Position numbers and translations under genes: made by a program. Positions 20,218 through 31,165 of a DNA stretch of 64,000 nt are shown here, in pieces. The stretch is from Euborellia annulipes (lineage: Eukaryota; Arthropoda; Insecta; Dermaptera; Anisolabididae). The DNA is taken from NCBI GenBank assembly GCA_023213315.1, contig JAKCPI010005211.1:1-64000 (forward strand), in the 5' to 3' direction. A model generated the notes under the pieces. The model was not told the DNA's origin and searched no databases. It saw only the letters and a list, made by a program, of their open reading frames with translations. The stretch's first letter is position 1, and every line of letters begins with the position of its first letter.

Positions 20218-21295
20218 CTCTAAAAAAGAATGATATACAATATAGAGAGGATTTTTTTTTTTAAAGAGGAAAAATAATCAACAAGAAAGTGTGTTTGTTA
20301 ATTTCCTCATTAAATATTATGATTTTTTTTTTAAATATCAAACCGTCATGTCGGAGTAGGATTTCCCTAAGAAGGGTCTTTGAATAAATAATTTTAATAA
20401 AATATTCCCACAGTATAAAAACTCTCCTATAAACAGTGCGTAGTTGTGAAAAATATTGGAACTTGCTGTTTCAAGTTGATGAAAAAAGTAAACTGGTCAT
20501 TTGGGTGGCCTAACTTACAGGAAGAATAAATGACTTGGAGGCTACCCAGGAAGTTAAATTTAGAGGGCACAAAAATGAAAAATATTCTTTGCGTTATTAG
20601 TGAATGATAATCAAAAAAATTTTTATTTATGTTTAATTTAAAATAAAAACATGGTATTCTCTATTACTAGACATATTTATATATTTTTAATATTCGAATT
20701 ATATTGACTTTTATTTCTTTTAAAATGAGAATACCTTTATTAATTAATATGCTTTGCAATTGTCAGTGTGGTGAAGTTAGAAATGAGAAGACATTCACGT
20801 ATTCTTTGCATTGTCAGTGAATGCTAATGAAAAGCTCTACTATTCTTATATAAAAATATTTCATTTTAAGATAAAAAATTTAATAAAATACATTTATGGC
20901 GACACTACTATTAATTATATCCCGAGACGCCGCCCGCCAGGGCCTAGGCGGGAGCCCGTCGATAGAGAATGGGACGTCTAGTAAAAATTTTAATACTTCA
21001 ACGAGAAAAGAAGTTGATTGGCTGTTCTTTCTCACAAACCTACTTAACGAAAATTATAAAATGAAAATTTAAATAATTTTTTTATTATTCCAGCAGGGTT
21101 TCTTCTCTGACAATTTTTTTTTTTTCATTTATTTATCTAGGGTTCCTTGTAGCGGGATGAAGAAAGGCGCCCTCAGGCTTGTCCTAGATAAACAAGGCTC
21201 AAACTTGGATGGGTAGTTTCCAGAAACAAATTTTCCCCCTTTCTTATTAAAAACAAATATTATCTATGTATTCGTTTGTAAATAGTTAAAAATAA
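20218..21295. other. AT-rich stretch with one GC-rich end-like patch
   Basis: At 20,930-20,980 the sequence CGCCCGCCAGGGCCTAGGCG, then GGGACGTCTAGT, resembles a hairpin plus CTAGT ending of the Helitron-like group, but less exactly than the 11.8 and 12.0 kb ends. The rest shows nothing I can support. Confidence 0.35.
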
Positions 21296-21360
21296 AAAAA
21301 TCTGGTGTGACTAGTCGCACAGCACACAACTTTATCTTACCTTCGGTAATCGAAAGTTGT
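21296..21360 (+). mobile_element. Family A repeat, 5' palindrome only
   Basis: AATCTGGTGTGACTAGTCGC through CTTCGGTAATCGAAAGTTGT, then an abrupt change into the Penelope-type hairpin. The second half of the palindrome is lost at the junction. Confidence 0.75.
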
Positions 21361-21535
21361 GTATTAAATATTTATTAAAAATATATAAATACTTTACAAC
21401 GTTTCAACTGTACAATAACTGCACAGTACTTGATAACGGCTGCAGAATAAGCAGTTGAAACGTTGTAGTACAGTATTTATATATTTTTAATAAATATTTA
21501 ATACAAAAATGTGGTCTATAATTAAAAATTCTCCT
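21361..21535. mobile_element. Penelope-type terminal hairpin with variant core
   Basis: Arms 21,361-21,409 and about 21,452-21,504 are inverted copies (TTTATTAAAAATATATAAAT and complement). The plus strand holds ACTTGATAACGGCTGC, loop AGAATAA, GCAGTTGAAACGTTGTA. The stem GGCTGC/GCAGTT followed by GAAACGTT keeps the hammerhead layout, but the first box is TTGATAA instead of CTGANGA. The same variant is found at 38,446-38,485, so it is a family trait rather than private decay. Confidence 0.6.
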
Positions 21536-23404
21536 GATAATAAGAAAGTAATAACTTAAAACAAATATCGTATTACGTTTAATAATGAATTGTATAATGT
21601 ATTACTAGATAAGAGAGAGAATGCTTATTGAACTCTAAACAAACTAGAATGTTTATGCCTATACTTTCACTAAGAAAAGCACAACTCAAGAGTTATCTCT
21701 GTCCTTTTAGGTATAAAGTGCGGATATGCAAAATTATCATATAGGCCTACAATCTGAATAAGTTCTTATACCAACAAATGTCACCCATCTATAAATCAGT
21801 GGAAAATTTTGTTAAACTTTGAACATGACAATCGTGATTTGCTCTCTAGTGAGCACACCTAAAAAAAAAAAAATCTTTATTAATAAAATAAAAATAAGTT
21901 AGAAAATAATGAGAAAAAATAAATTCCCATGAATGTACATCTACCCTTTCTAAATTTATTGATCATCTGAGAGAATTATAATAAAATATCAATAATAATG
22001 CTTGTTTTAGAAAATTTTTTATGCATGTATAAACATATAAAAGAGAAAGATAAAAAAAAAAGTTGTCGTTATCTTATCTTTGAACATTTTCACATATCTT
22101 AACTGTTCTTTCAGAAAAAAAGAGAGAAGCTATTGTCCTCTGAGATGAATTAAAAAAAAAAAAAAAAAAAAAAAGTAAAAGTACTATAATTTTTCTCTCT
22201 AGTAATTATTTAATTATTATTCACAAACCTTCTATTGATTAGGCATTTATTTATTTATTTATTTTTCTTATTTTCTTGTTTGACATCTCAGTCAAGGTTC
22301 GAATAAATAATGAACGTTGTTTTATAAATAAAAAAAAAATTTCAAAATTTTATATTAAAGAAATAGTGTCGGATTTTAATAAATAATAAAAATGAATCTT
22401 TCGATTAATAATTTTTTATTAACAACTATTCATAATTAAGTTTTTTTTTTTTTTATTGCTAATATGGGAGACCTACTTTAAGATTGGCTGAGAAGACTTC
22501 ATTGAACAAGTAAGAAATTCTAATTTCCTAACTTGAAAACTAAGAGAATTTAATTTAAGAATTTTTTTTTTAATTTGAACAATCATGAACTGACTGATTA
22601 TCTTTGAGTTTTGAAACACCCTGTATAAACTGTAAAAAATTAATTTAATTAAATATTCTCCCACCGCGAAAGCGTGGAGATCCTAGTTCGACTCCAGGGA
22701 GTGCAATTTTGCATATCTCGCAAATTTTCTATCTTAAATATCTTTTGGCCAAAGGAATATAATTAAAAAAAAAAAAATTTTATCGTTTGAAAGTTAAGAA
22801 AAGATAGTAAATAAAAAATTTAGGTAATACCTAGTCTAAATCATCAATTTTTCTTTAATAAACTAATTATTTGTTAATGATAAAGTCAGCTGGATTTTTA
22901 TTTCTCTTTTATTTCATAGACACGATTGATGATTTTTTTTTTATGCTTAGACCCGAAATATAAGCTATACATGATTCGTGACCAACGAATAAAATATAAA
23001 TAAATAAAAGTTGCTGAATTTTCTTTTATAATTAATAATAAACTTGCTAGATCTAAGGATCTAATCATTAGCTAATCTTAATATATAAAAGAATAGGAGG
23101 CTTTTGTTTTATGTTGTTAGTGGAATAATAAATTTTTAGTATTTGATATTTCACGGTTTATTTATCATTTCAATTTATGAAGAGAAGAAATTAATAAATA
23201 TTTGTGTTCAAATTTTTTTTTTTTTTTTTTTTTTAAGTTGAGATTAATATGACTAGTATGTGCAAATGTTTATTAAAAAAAAAAAAAAAAAAAAAGCGAA
23301 ATACAGAGGAACCCATCTTTTTAAAAACAAAAATAAAAATCTGAAAAGAAAAAAATATATATGGAGGATATTATTTTAAAAAGAGTAAAAAATCTGAGTT
23401 TTTA
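21536..23404. other. AT-rich stretch; one tRNA-like phrase
   Basis: A-runs near 22,150 and 23,277 and a T-run near 23,213. At about 22,665-22,705 (+) GTGGAGATCCTAGTTCGACT resembles the S3 SINE head with its B-box. No gene seen. Confidence 0.4.
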
Positions 23405-23815
23405 TTTGGAACCGACCGAATATTCGGTTTCGGTTACGGTTTCGGCCAGTTTCGGCCAAAAATCATGGTTTCGGCCGTAGTTTCGGTTTCGGCCAAAAAG
23501 TGGCCGAACCTCGGCCGGCCGAAACCAGAGTCTGAAAAATGGGATGAGACTCGCATGCAAAAAAAAAAAAAGGTCAAATAATTTGCATTTGAGGGAGAAA
23601 AACATTTTAGTCTCCCTAAAAAAAGGTAAAATGATTTTCACGGGAGGGAAAAAAATTCAAAAAAAAAAAAAAAAAAAGGTAAAATGAAAAAAATTTTTTA
23701 TAGGAAATACAAGTTTCGGTTTCGGTTACGGTTTCGGCCGAAACTAAGGTTGAGGCCGAATATTCGGTTTCGGTTTCGGTTTCGGCTGAAAATCTTGTTT
23801 CGGTCGGACCCTAGT
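23405..23815. mobile_element. Element built of TTTCGG/CCGAAA hexamers
   Basis: Two blocks (23,408-23,535 and 23,712-23,812) made of repeated GGTTTCGG and its complement flank a less repetitive middle with A-runs. The outer ends carry CCGACCGAA (left) and TTTCGGTCGG (right) in inverted orientation, suggesting a mobile unit. It is far richer in CpG than its surroundings. It is not the arthropod telomere repeat (TTAGG). A minus-strand open frame here is a by-product of the hexamers. Confidence 0.55.
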
Positions 23816-24017
23816 TTTTATATCAATACGGACAACCAAAGTCACTAAAAAGTAACTGAAATTGTTGAAATTTAGTAAGACTCAATGAGTATTTTTTAAT
23901 AAAGAAAGATTGCGATAAAAACTCAATTGGAAAAATGAGAATCCTATTATCTGATATTCCTGATAAATAGTTATTAATCATTGATCTTTTGATAAGTGAA
24001 TGAAGAACGCATGTTGA
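23816..24017. other. Short AT-rich spacer
   Basis: No feature seen. Confidence 0.4.
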
Positions 24018-24331
24018 TAAAAAAAAAAAAAACCTGGTGTGTTGGCCGCACATCACACAACTTTTTTCTATTCGAAAGTTCTTGAATTGCCAGATTTTTC
24101 GTGTCGATATATATTTAGTTTACGATAATACATCAAAACTCAAGTAATGAATTTTTTGTTGATATTACATTAAGGAGAGGGAAGATCAAATGAATTATGA
24201 ACCGAATTTTTTGTACCCAAATAGGCCTACTCTCAAAATGTGTATTTCCATCAAAATCTTAACATTGAATTTTTAAATAGTTTCTTTTTATTAGATATAG
24301 GCGTATATATTTAAATAAGAGAATGTAAAAA
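24018..24331 (+). mobile_element. Family A repeat, internally deleted
   Basis: The 5' palindrome is altered (CCTGGTGTGTTGGCCGCACA). After TCGATATATATTTAGTTTAC the copy jumps to the TCTCAAAATGTGTATTTCCATC block near the 3' end and stops at GAGAATGTAAAAAT. Confidence 0.65.
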
Positions 24332-24486
24332 TATTTTGAAATTATTGGAGAAATTTGGCCTCAAGAAATTTCTTGAATTTCATTTATCGAAACTTTTTCG
24401 TTTTCTGTTTCCGAGTTTAAAGCAGTACGTTCAATCAATCAATTGAGAAAGCTTTTGTCGAAAAGTGTCTCCTTGGGGATTGAACT
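24332..24486. other. Unassigned spacer
   Basis: No feature seen. Confidence 0.35.
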
Positions 24487-24883
24487 CCAGGATGTCTTTT
24501 TTTGGAATGGGTGCATAAGGTCCGAAGACCTATAATGACCAGTGGTCACATGCAGCCAGGAAGAAAATAAAAACAAAAGGAGAAGCATAAAAGGGGAACT
24601 CAACTGCGGGAACTGAGAAGATGCCTGTTGAGGTTAGACTTGAAAGTCTGAAGATTGTAGGTTTTGGGGAAGATGAACGCAGGGAGCTTGTTCCAATCAC
24701 GGGAGGTCATGGGGACAAAGGAAGATTGGAATTGACTAGTTCTGTTAATCGTGATCTGAACAGCATAGGGATGCTGCGATCCTCCCTTGTGTTCCGTGTA
24801 TATGTTGCATTGGGTGGGATAATTGATTTTAATTCGGCAGAGCATTGACAATGGTAATACCTATAGAAGAGAGAGACTAATCT
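24487..24883 (-). pseudogene. Non-LTR retrotransposon, reverse-transcriptase C-terminus
   Basis: The minus strand encodes, in one frame, SLFYRYYHCQCSAELKLIIP followed by PNATYTRNTRE. After a frameshift near 24,770 a second frame reads QHPYAVQI, then SFVPMTSRDWNKLP, FPKTYNLQTFKSNLNRHLL and a stop near 24,600. This order (YYHG-x-C-S-x-EL, RNTR, HPY, SFxPRTxRxWNxLP, FK) is the usual C-terminal tail of Jockey/CR1-type LINE polymerases. The 5' side is truncated near 24,883, as is typical for LINEs, and the 3' untranslated part runs on to about 24,490. Broken by frameshift and truncation, so inactive. It could be a mobiliser family for the SINEs, but the tails do not visibly match. Confidence 0.75.
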
Positions 24884-25206
24884 AATATGAATTTGACTAC
24901 TGCTGTGCCATAACCCAAAAAGTAGGCCTATTTACTGGTCCTCTCGCCCAAAAAATTAATTAAAACTTTTGCATATTAATAGAAAAAAATTCTTAATAAA
25001 GTATAAAAAAAAAAATGACAGATGATTAATTCGACATCTGTTTTGTTCTAGGGGAATTTTTTTTTTTTTTTTTTTTGGCAAAATGAATTGCGCAAGTGAG
25101 CAAAGCAAAGCAAGCAAGCAGAGCAGGTGGCCTAAGACGGACAAATACGGCGGAGCTGCCAGACGAGCCTGAGACGTTCAACAAAAGTGAAATCGAAGCG
25201 GCGCCA

Positions 25207-25243
<37 letters not shown>

Positions 25244-25540
25244 CACTCTGAATGTCGTAGATAAACGGATACACACTGCAAAACAATCTCACATGCGTAG
25301 GATGCAAGCAAAATATGGGAAAAAAATGTTTTTTTTTTTTAATTATTGTTTGTAACTAATGCTGACTAAACGTTTAATTTTGTTCATTTAATATTTTTAA
25401 GATATTCGAAAGTGGATTTGTCTTTAGGCAATACAATGTAGAGATAGAATTACTTTCGTCTGGTTTTAATTAAAAACAAAATTTGTTTCTTTTGAAAAAA
25501 TACATTTTATTCCAACACATATTTGCAAATTAAAAACTCC
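24884..25540. other. AT-rich stretch with CA/TA microsatellite and a GC patch
   Basis: A CA run followed by TA lies at about 25,207-25,243. Just before it, a GC-richer patch (25,085-25,205) contains AGCAAAGCAAAGCAAGCAAG. It holds only a 29-codon frame on the plus strand. The minus-strand frame reading CVCVCV comes from the microsatellite. Confidence 0.4.
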
Positions 25541-25797
25541 TATATGGACGATGTTATGTACGAAGGAACCAAGCGCCATTAACCTAAATCTATAGGGGAT
25601 TTCATTTGCACAATTGTAAACAAAATCAATGGCAATGACTTTTTTTCTTGTTTTATTCAAAATAAAAAGTACACAGAGTAATAATGTTGTAATTTAAATA
25701 AAGAGATAGATCTTCTTTTCCCTACAAGATGGCGGTATTATCTCAATTTCGATCGTAATGGCGCTTGGTTTCATTTATGCATAACATCGTCCATATA
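25541..25797. mobile_element. MITE with 42-bp inverted ends
   Basis: Left end TATATGGACGATGTTATG ... CAAGCGCCATTA and right end TAATGGCGCTTGG ... CATAACATCGTCCATATA are inverted copies. The interior has CTACAAGATGGCGGT. A second, half-length copy lies at 52,592-52,738. Confidence 0.65.
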
Positions 25798-25867
25798 CGA
25801 TATATGAAATTAGAAAACCTCACGAGAGGGGACATTTATTATTTAGCATTTCTGGGGATATCTGAAC

Positions 25868-26035
25868 CCTCTGTGCCTCAGAGGTAGAGATTGGTCAAGG
25901 GTTCGAATCCCGTTCATGAGAAAAATTTATTTCAATCGGATTGGCTACTAATCCAATAGAAATAAATAGAGACGGTGTGTAAATGGCCTTTGATGCCGAA
26001 AAAGACCTTAACTGAAGATCAAAAGCTTAAATGAA
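25868..26035 (+). mobile_element. tRNA-derived SINE, group S2
   Basis: Head with GTGCCTCAGAGGTAGAGA and B-box GGGTTCGAATCC, body CGGATTGGCTACTAATCC, and tail GATGCCGAAAAAGACCTTAA. It aligns with the 4,877 copy throughout. Confidence 0.75.
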
Positions 26036-26536
26036 GATAAAAAAATCTGAACCTCTGGATTTTATAAATATTTTCCTTTATTTTGTGAGTTTTTTCTTAA
26101 TTAATATTCAATAATTTATGTCGTAAATTAATTATTTTAAAGAGAAACAATTTTTTTAATTTACCAAATTTTGTTATATTGATAAATAGCCTGGAATCAG
26201 AGATAAATTTTCTATATTATCTATAATAAAATTATAATTATAACATTTTATCTTTAAACTTGTAAGATAAAAAATTTTTATATATCTAATTATTCAAAAA
26301 GGAAATGTTGATTAAGTCGAACGTATTAAAATAAATAATTAAAATACGTAGAATCGTTCTAAAATATAATTAATTCCTAATCTTATTTTTATTTGATCTA
26401 AAAAAAAAAAAAAACGAGAGAAAGTTGAAGTTGAATGAATGAATGAATGAATGAAGTCGATTTGAGGGTTTGAACGAACGAATCCCTTTCTTAAAGCCGA
26501 AGGGAGAAAGCCATTCCGATTGGGAGAAAAGTATAA
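26036..26536. other. AT-rich stretch with an ATGA repeat
   Basis: GAATGAATGAATGAATGA lies near 26,434. Nothing else recognised. Confidence 0.4.
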
Positions 26537-26776
26537 TTTGTAAGCAAAGTAAGCAGACACTCATTTGTTTCCGACCTCCCAGAAGACATCGATCCCAAAA
26601 TTGAAAGCAGCAGCCGGGACTCTAAAGAGGAGGAGAAGGATAAGGATAGGGAACACTTGTCGCTTCCTGGAGGGAGAAAGTCACAGAGAAATCAAGGAGA
26701 AGTTGAGGCTGCTTCTTGTTTATGGAACATATCTTTCAATATGCTTATGATTTATCTAGAAATAATTTCCAAATAA
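26537..26776 (+). CDS. Candidate exon encoding a charged stretch
   Basis: An open frame of 79 codons with no ATG near its start. It reads VSDLPEDIDPKIESSSRDS, then KEEEKDKDREHLSLPGGRK, and ends at TAA. The stretch is GC-richer than its flanks, very hydrophilic, and looks like a disordered or coiled linker of a real protein. An acceptor-like TAAGCAG precedes the charged part. A second overlapping frame starts at 26,565 but is less protein-like. No domain recognised; a low-complexity purine-rich sequence could give this by chance. Confidence 0.3.
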   Translation, partial: FVSKVSRHSFVSDLPEDIDPKIESSSRDSKEEEKDKDREHLSLPGGRKSQRNQGEVEAASCLWNISFNMLMIYLEIISK

Positions 26777-27077
26777 GAAGAAAGACACACGGAAATGATG
26801 ATGGTGATGACGACGACGATGATGTCTACTAGCTACCTCACTCCTCCAGGAAGAAAATAAATAAAACAATAAATAGCCTATAAATGAATAAACAAAGAGT
26901 GCGGATGCACCTAAAAAGGAAATATTTTCTGAATTCTTTCAGTAATGTTTTCGAGTTCCTCCTCTAATTTTCAAATGCATATGTCCTTACTAACAGACCC
27001 AAGACCACCAATAAAATATACTATCCTGCAGATTTTAAACCAGCCAAAATTTACATGAAGTTTGTTTGATTAAGCGT

Positions 27078-27178
27078 ACGAAGGCGTCCGGAGCATGGGT
27101 AGTGAGGAAGATCACATGCGCAATAAAGAAAAGCAATACTCTTCCTTAAAGTGGAAGTCCTCGGACGATTAATCGTAC
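27078..27178. mobile_element. Short palindromic MITE, copy in unit 1
   Basis: Inverted arms around GAAGGCGTCCGGAGCATG and its partner, with ATCACATGCGCAATAAAGAA inside. The arms are damaged relative to the copy at 50,213. It was duplicated along with the 430-bp unit. Confidence 0.5.
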
Positions 27179-27497
27179 ATACCTATTATTTTAGGCCTGT
27201 AAAATATAAAGAGGTTTCACATATTTTGCTGTTTTTCTCTCAACTCCTAATCATCTGCATTCTGAATTAACTTCTCCTCCAGGAAGAAAATAAATAACCT
27301 ATAAATGAATAAAAAAAAAGAGTGCGGATGCACCTAAAAAGGAAATATTTTCTGAATTCTTTCAGTAATGCTTTCCGAGTTCCTCCTCTAATTTTCAAAT
27401 GCATATGTATATTCTTACTAAAGGACCCAAAACCACCAATAAAATATACTATTCTGCATGTTTAGATTTTAAACCAGCCAATGAAGTTTGTTCAATT

Positions 27498-27603
27498 AAG
27501 AGTCCGAAGGCGTCCGGCGCATGCGTAGTGAGGAAGCTCACATGCGCAATAACGAAAAGCAATACTCTTCCTTAATGCGCATGCGGTGGACGTACGATTA
27601 ATC
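27498..27603. mobile_element. Short palindromic MITE, copy in unit 2
   Basis: GGCGTCCGGCGCATGCGTAG at the left and CTTAATGCGCATGCGGTGGA at the right, with CACATGCGCAATAACG inside. Same family as 27,078 and 50,213. Confidence 0.55.
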
Positions 27604-27698
27604 CTATTATTTTAGGCCTATAAAATATAAAGAGGTTTCTCATATTTTGCTGTTTCTTTCTCTCATCCCCTAATCATCTGCATTCAGAATTAACTTGA

Positions 27699-28007
27699 AC
27701 GTTTTCATTTAAGAAGTTCTGGAGCACCTAATCAAAAAATATATTAACGATGCCGATGAGTAGCTGTCAAACGATTAGATAAATAAAAGAAGATAAAGCT
27801 TAGTCTCTATCGAATGAAAATCCCAATAACGTTTCATTTGATAGAGGTTATCCTGTTTGGCTGACATCTTCTTTTATTTATTATTTTAGTCATAGGGACT
27901 TTCGACTTTCCAACAAAGAAAAATTAATTATGTACTTATGAACAACTATGTCCTCTAAATAAAGAGTTTTCATAAAGCAAAAGAATAGCACCTACCTATA
28001 TTTCTAG
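27699..28007. other. AT-rich spacer with an imperfect inverted repeat
   Basis: AAAAGAAGATAAAGCTTAGT near 27,787 and ACATCTTCTTTTATTT near 27,865 are partly complementary, as are ATCGAATGAAA and TTTCATTTGAT between them. It may be a hairpin remnant. Confidence 0.4.
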
Positions 28008-28160
28008 ACCCACTAGACGTTTCGGTCTTGGATAAGAGCTCTGTCAATATAAGTATGACATGAATCATACAGAAATTAATAATGGTATTACACACTTATA
28101 CTGAGAGCTCATAAGCTCTGAGAATGATCCTGACCAAGACCGGAACGTTAGTCAATGGTC
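28008..28160. mobile_element. Penelope-type hairpin remnant
   Basis: On the minus strand GAGCTCTTATCCAAGACC is followed by GAAACGTCTAG. On the plus strand CTCTGAGAATGATCCTGACC is followed by AAGACCGGAACGTTAG. These are diverged copies in inverted orientation with the GACC/GAAACGT signature. Neither keeps a complete CTGANGA box. Confidence 0.5.
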
Positions 28161-28344
28161 CTACATACAGATATAAAAGAAATATATTTAATCCGCAATT
28201 CTTTTTCTTCATATTTAACACAATTTTTTGTTTCTGGATGAAACTTTCTTGCTATATTATATTTGATACGAATAAATTTATGAACAGTCTACTACTACTC
28301 TTTGATTAAAAAAGAGAATTAAATTGAAGATTTACAACACTCAC

Positions 28345-28400
28345 TAATTATATATTCTGCATTGATGATGGCCAAGCGTTAGGACGGTCGAAATTTTACT
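28345..28400 (+). ncRNA. Decayed hammerhead-like motif
   Basis: TTGATGA, stem GGCC, loop AAGCGTTAGGAC, GGTC, then GAAATTTTAC. The stem II pairing is kept and the first base of the core is changed. Probably inactive. Confidence 0.4.
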
Positions 28401-29126
28401 GATTTTCTTTCTATGTAGCCTAGTCAAATTTATATTTTTCAATGGGAAGAAATATTTATGTATTGTACCAGTATATAATCCAACAAATATGTATTAAGTT
28501 AATAAAATATTAATATTCATAAATACATCTATTATTGTCTGCCCGATAGTAGTATCTTAAATTAATTATGAAAATGTGACTTCTTAAATTATTTTAATTT
28601 GGCTGCTAGAATTTTATCTTATTATTAATTAACTCAATAAATTTTGATGACAGTCAAGAAAAGATTACGATAATATTAATTTTTTTTTTTTTATAATCGA
28701 AGAATGGAAGAATTTCATTTTTTTTTCTTAATCTAAATGATATAGGATTCATTCATATGGAAGGTTTGGTTTACTCATCTCGAGTTAAGAGATTGGATGA
28801 TCAAAAAAAAAAAAAAAAAAAATAGGATGAGTAAACGAGTTTGATCCTATCATCAATGATATTCAAGGGCTCTTAATAAAAATTCTTAAGAGACTCTTTT
28901 AAATATCTATATATTTTATTTTAACCTCCCATCCACAAATAAGGCCTATAAATATTATCCAAATGAAATTTAATTTAAATAATAATAATATTGATGCCAC
29001 TGGCCTAGAAAATAAGGCAAAAGGTTCAGAGACCAAATACGTAGCCTATTTAAAATTCATCCGAACAATAATCGTGTAGGTCCTATTAATATAAGAATTT
29101 TGGATTTTGATAGGGCAGGTTCAGCC
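28401..29126. other. AT-rich stretch without a firm feature
   Basis: T-run near 28,680 and A-run near 28,803. Nothing else recognised. Confidence 0.4.
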
Positions 29127-29258
29127 AAATAAAAAGCTTCACTCATTCTGCCTTTCATTAGATATAATGTCAGTTAAGATTACAAAGGTTGTAATCTTAA
29201 ACTGAATTTGATACCCTGAGAGAAGTCCACAGAATGAGTGGCCGAAACTTTGTATTAT
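29127..29258. mobile_element. Penelope-type hairpin remnant
   Basis: GCTTCACTCATTCTG at the left and CAGAATGAGTGGCC at the right are inverted. The inner TCAGTTAAGATTAC and GTAATCTTAAACTGA form a second stem. On the plus strand GTCCACAGAATGAGTGGCC followed by GAAACTTTG keeps the stem II plus GAAAC layout, and CTGAGAGA sits where CTGANGA is expected. Confidence 0.5.
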
Positions 29259-30255
29259 TACAAATAAACGACAGTTAAACCGAAAACAAAATTATTTTAT
29301 TAATTAAAACAACTGTGAAAGCCTAATCTCCAAAATAATCCTGTATCTTTAAAAAAGTCAAAACTTATATTTATTTACAATTAGTAATAACGTTAAAGCA
29401 AAGAGCTAAATGAAAAATTAGGATGGTTTGGGCAAAATTTTATGAAACTGAGAATTAAAAGACAAAGGAATCATCATCCAATCAATTTCTTAGAAATTTC
29501 CTCATGATCCTTTTAAATACCTGCATAAATAACAACGAGCATGATACAATAATATAAGAATTTCCTTTTTTTATATGATTAAGGTACTTAAATAGGTAAC
29601 TTAAAAGAATGAATAAATGAATTTTGTTAAATGATTTAAGTCATTTCGGCAACTTAGGCCATTTAGACTTTGACGAATCTCATTATTTAAATACTATATT
29701 AAGGAGTCCTGGCGTATTGAAAATTATTTTTATTTTCTTGTAGATATTTCACTGCCTCCCCCATTGTTTATTCCTTCAATAAGAAACTATTGTACTACAA
29801 AACTTCTAACAGTATTAGGCTATCGTAGGTTTAATTCTAATCATTGCCTAAAAATCAATTCCACTAACCACTTGTCAATAGCATTTATAGTCTACTCTAG
29901 GTGTAAAATAGTTAAATTATAACTTCACTTAATGAAAAGTTTTGGAAAAATAAATTTTTATTCTGATTGTGAATTGTGAATTAGTTTAATTATTGCATTT
30001 TTGAAATTTGAGGTTAGTGTGTTTAAATTTTTATGGAAAAAATATCTAATTCATCTTCTAGAATCAAAAGTGTACAATATTTGAAACAAAAAAAAAATTT
30101 TACTGTTGAAAATATCAAAATTAATCCAGAGATTTTTTCTCCAAATAAGTGGTGAAAAGGAGATTTTTTTTCAAATATTTAATGTATAAAGGATTTTTTT
30201 TGTTTTACCCCAATATAAAAAAAATCTACTGAGTCACACAAATTTAATTATATTA
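29259..30255. other. AT-rich stretch with an S1 SINE scrap
   Basis: At about 29,643-29,677 TTCGGCAACTTAGGCCATTT, then AGACTTTGACG, matches the tail of S1 SINEs on the minus strand. Nothing else recognised. Confidence 0.4.
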
Positions 30256-30438
30256 TTAATAATGAAATTTTTTATTTTTTAGCTCACCCAAATTAATGAC
30301 TGCGAAGAAATGAGGAGTGACCAAAAGTCCAAGTTCCTTTTTTTTTATTCTGACGTGGCGCCAACTAATGCAAACGTTCCCATTTCCCGTCGTCGTCTTA
30401 AGGCCGGTCTGAGTCAGCATGGTGACTAACAAACGCAA
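30256..30438 (-). CDS. Hypothetical open frame, possible first exon
   Basis: A minus-strand frame in a GC-richer patch. An internal ATG in good context (CACCATGC, at about 30,420) starts MLTQTGLKTTTGNGNVCISW and continues KKKELGLLVTPHFFAV. The frame runs past a donor-like GGGTGAGC at about 30,285. No domain recognised. The GACGTGGCGCCAACTAATGC stretch could instead be regulatory. Confidence 0.25.
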   Translation of the reverse strand: MRLLVTMLTQTGLKTTTGNGNVCISWRHVRIKKKELGLLVTPHFFAVINLGELKNKKFHY

Positions 30439-31042
30439 ACCGCGTAGAGACCAACAAATTCGAATCCTTTGTGGTCATCACTAGATTACAGATCTCATTA
30501 TAGTTTCCTAGGCTTCATGCTTATTTTTCTTGAAGAAGAGGCCGAGAGTTGGTAATCATTCTTTTCTGAAAAAAAAATCGTGATACTCAAAATAACGAAT
30601 AGAAAAACGAACTATAATATAGAGACGATTTTATCATAATTTTAAGAAAATTGATTCTGCTTCTCTTTCTTAAATTTGGCTGACTATAGTCTGTTTATAT
30701 ATTTCAACATATGATTATTATGTATTCTGTACAAAATTGATTTGTAAATACTTCACAGCCGAAATGTGTAAAAATAAAATAAACAAATATTATGACTTCC
30801 CGATTCATTGCTCGCATGTAATTTTCAATGAGAACTGCTCATGTCTGAACACTTCTTGAGAAATGTATCGAAAATGCCATTAATTAAAAATTCTGAAAGC
30901 GTTTTTAAGACTTCTCGCAAAGTCCCTATATATTTAAATAAATTTCATCACAAAAATAGGGAAACATTCATCATCATGAAATAGCCTAAAAGTTTTATGT
31001 TTGATCCAAGACAAAAAAAAAGTTGCTGTTTAAAAATATAAT
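30439..31042. other. AT-rich stretch without a firm feature
   Basis: No exon or repeat end supported. Confidence 0.4.
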
Positions 31043-31165
31043 TTTATTTTAGGATCCGGTGGCTATGTACAATAGATAGCACACCGATGTCCCAGAAAGG
31101 CTGGAGATTCTGGGTTCGATTCCCGGGGACCATGGGGGGCAACAAATAATATAAGCACAGTCTTG
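31043..31165 (+). mobile_element. tRNA-derived SINE, group S3
   Basis: Head GGATCCGGTGGCTATG ... GATAGCACACCGATG and B-box region CTGGGTTCGATTCCCGGGGA, followed by a short body with CACAGTCTTGTTA. It matches 40,372-40,475. The A-box region is poor for an active tRNA gene, so I call it a SINE. Confidence 0.65.

Larger units (their letters stand above)
26841..27698 (+). repeat. Tandem duplication, two 430-bp units
   Basis: Units at 26,841-27,273 and 27,274-27,698 start CTCCTCCAGGAAGAAAATAA and share GAGTGCGGATGCACC, the AATGCATATGT region and a palindromic core. They are highly similar along their whole length with a few small indels, so the duplication is fairly recent. Confidence 0.85.

Noticed and set aside
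23405..23815. Interstitial telomere repeat
   Set aside because: The hexamer is TTTCGG, not TTAGG or TTAGGG, and it alternates with its complement.
24600..24851. Intact host gene
   Set aside because: The conserved C-terminal LINE polymerase pattern and the frameshift upstream show a broken retrotransposon.
31043..31165. Functional tRNA gene with TTCGATTCC
   Set aside because: It has a good B-box but a poor acceptor stem and D arm, and a repeated downstream body; called SINE group S3.
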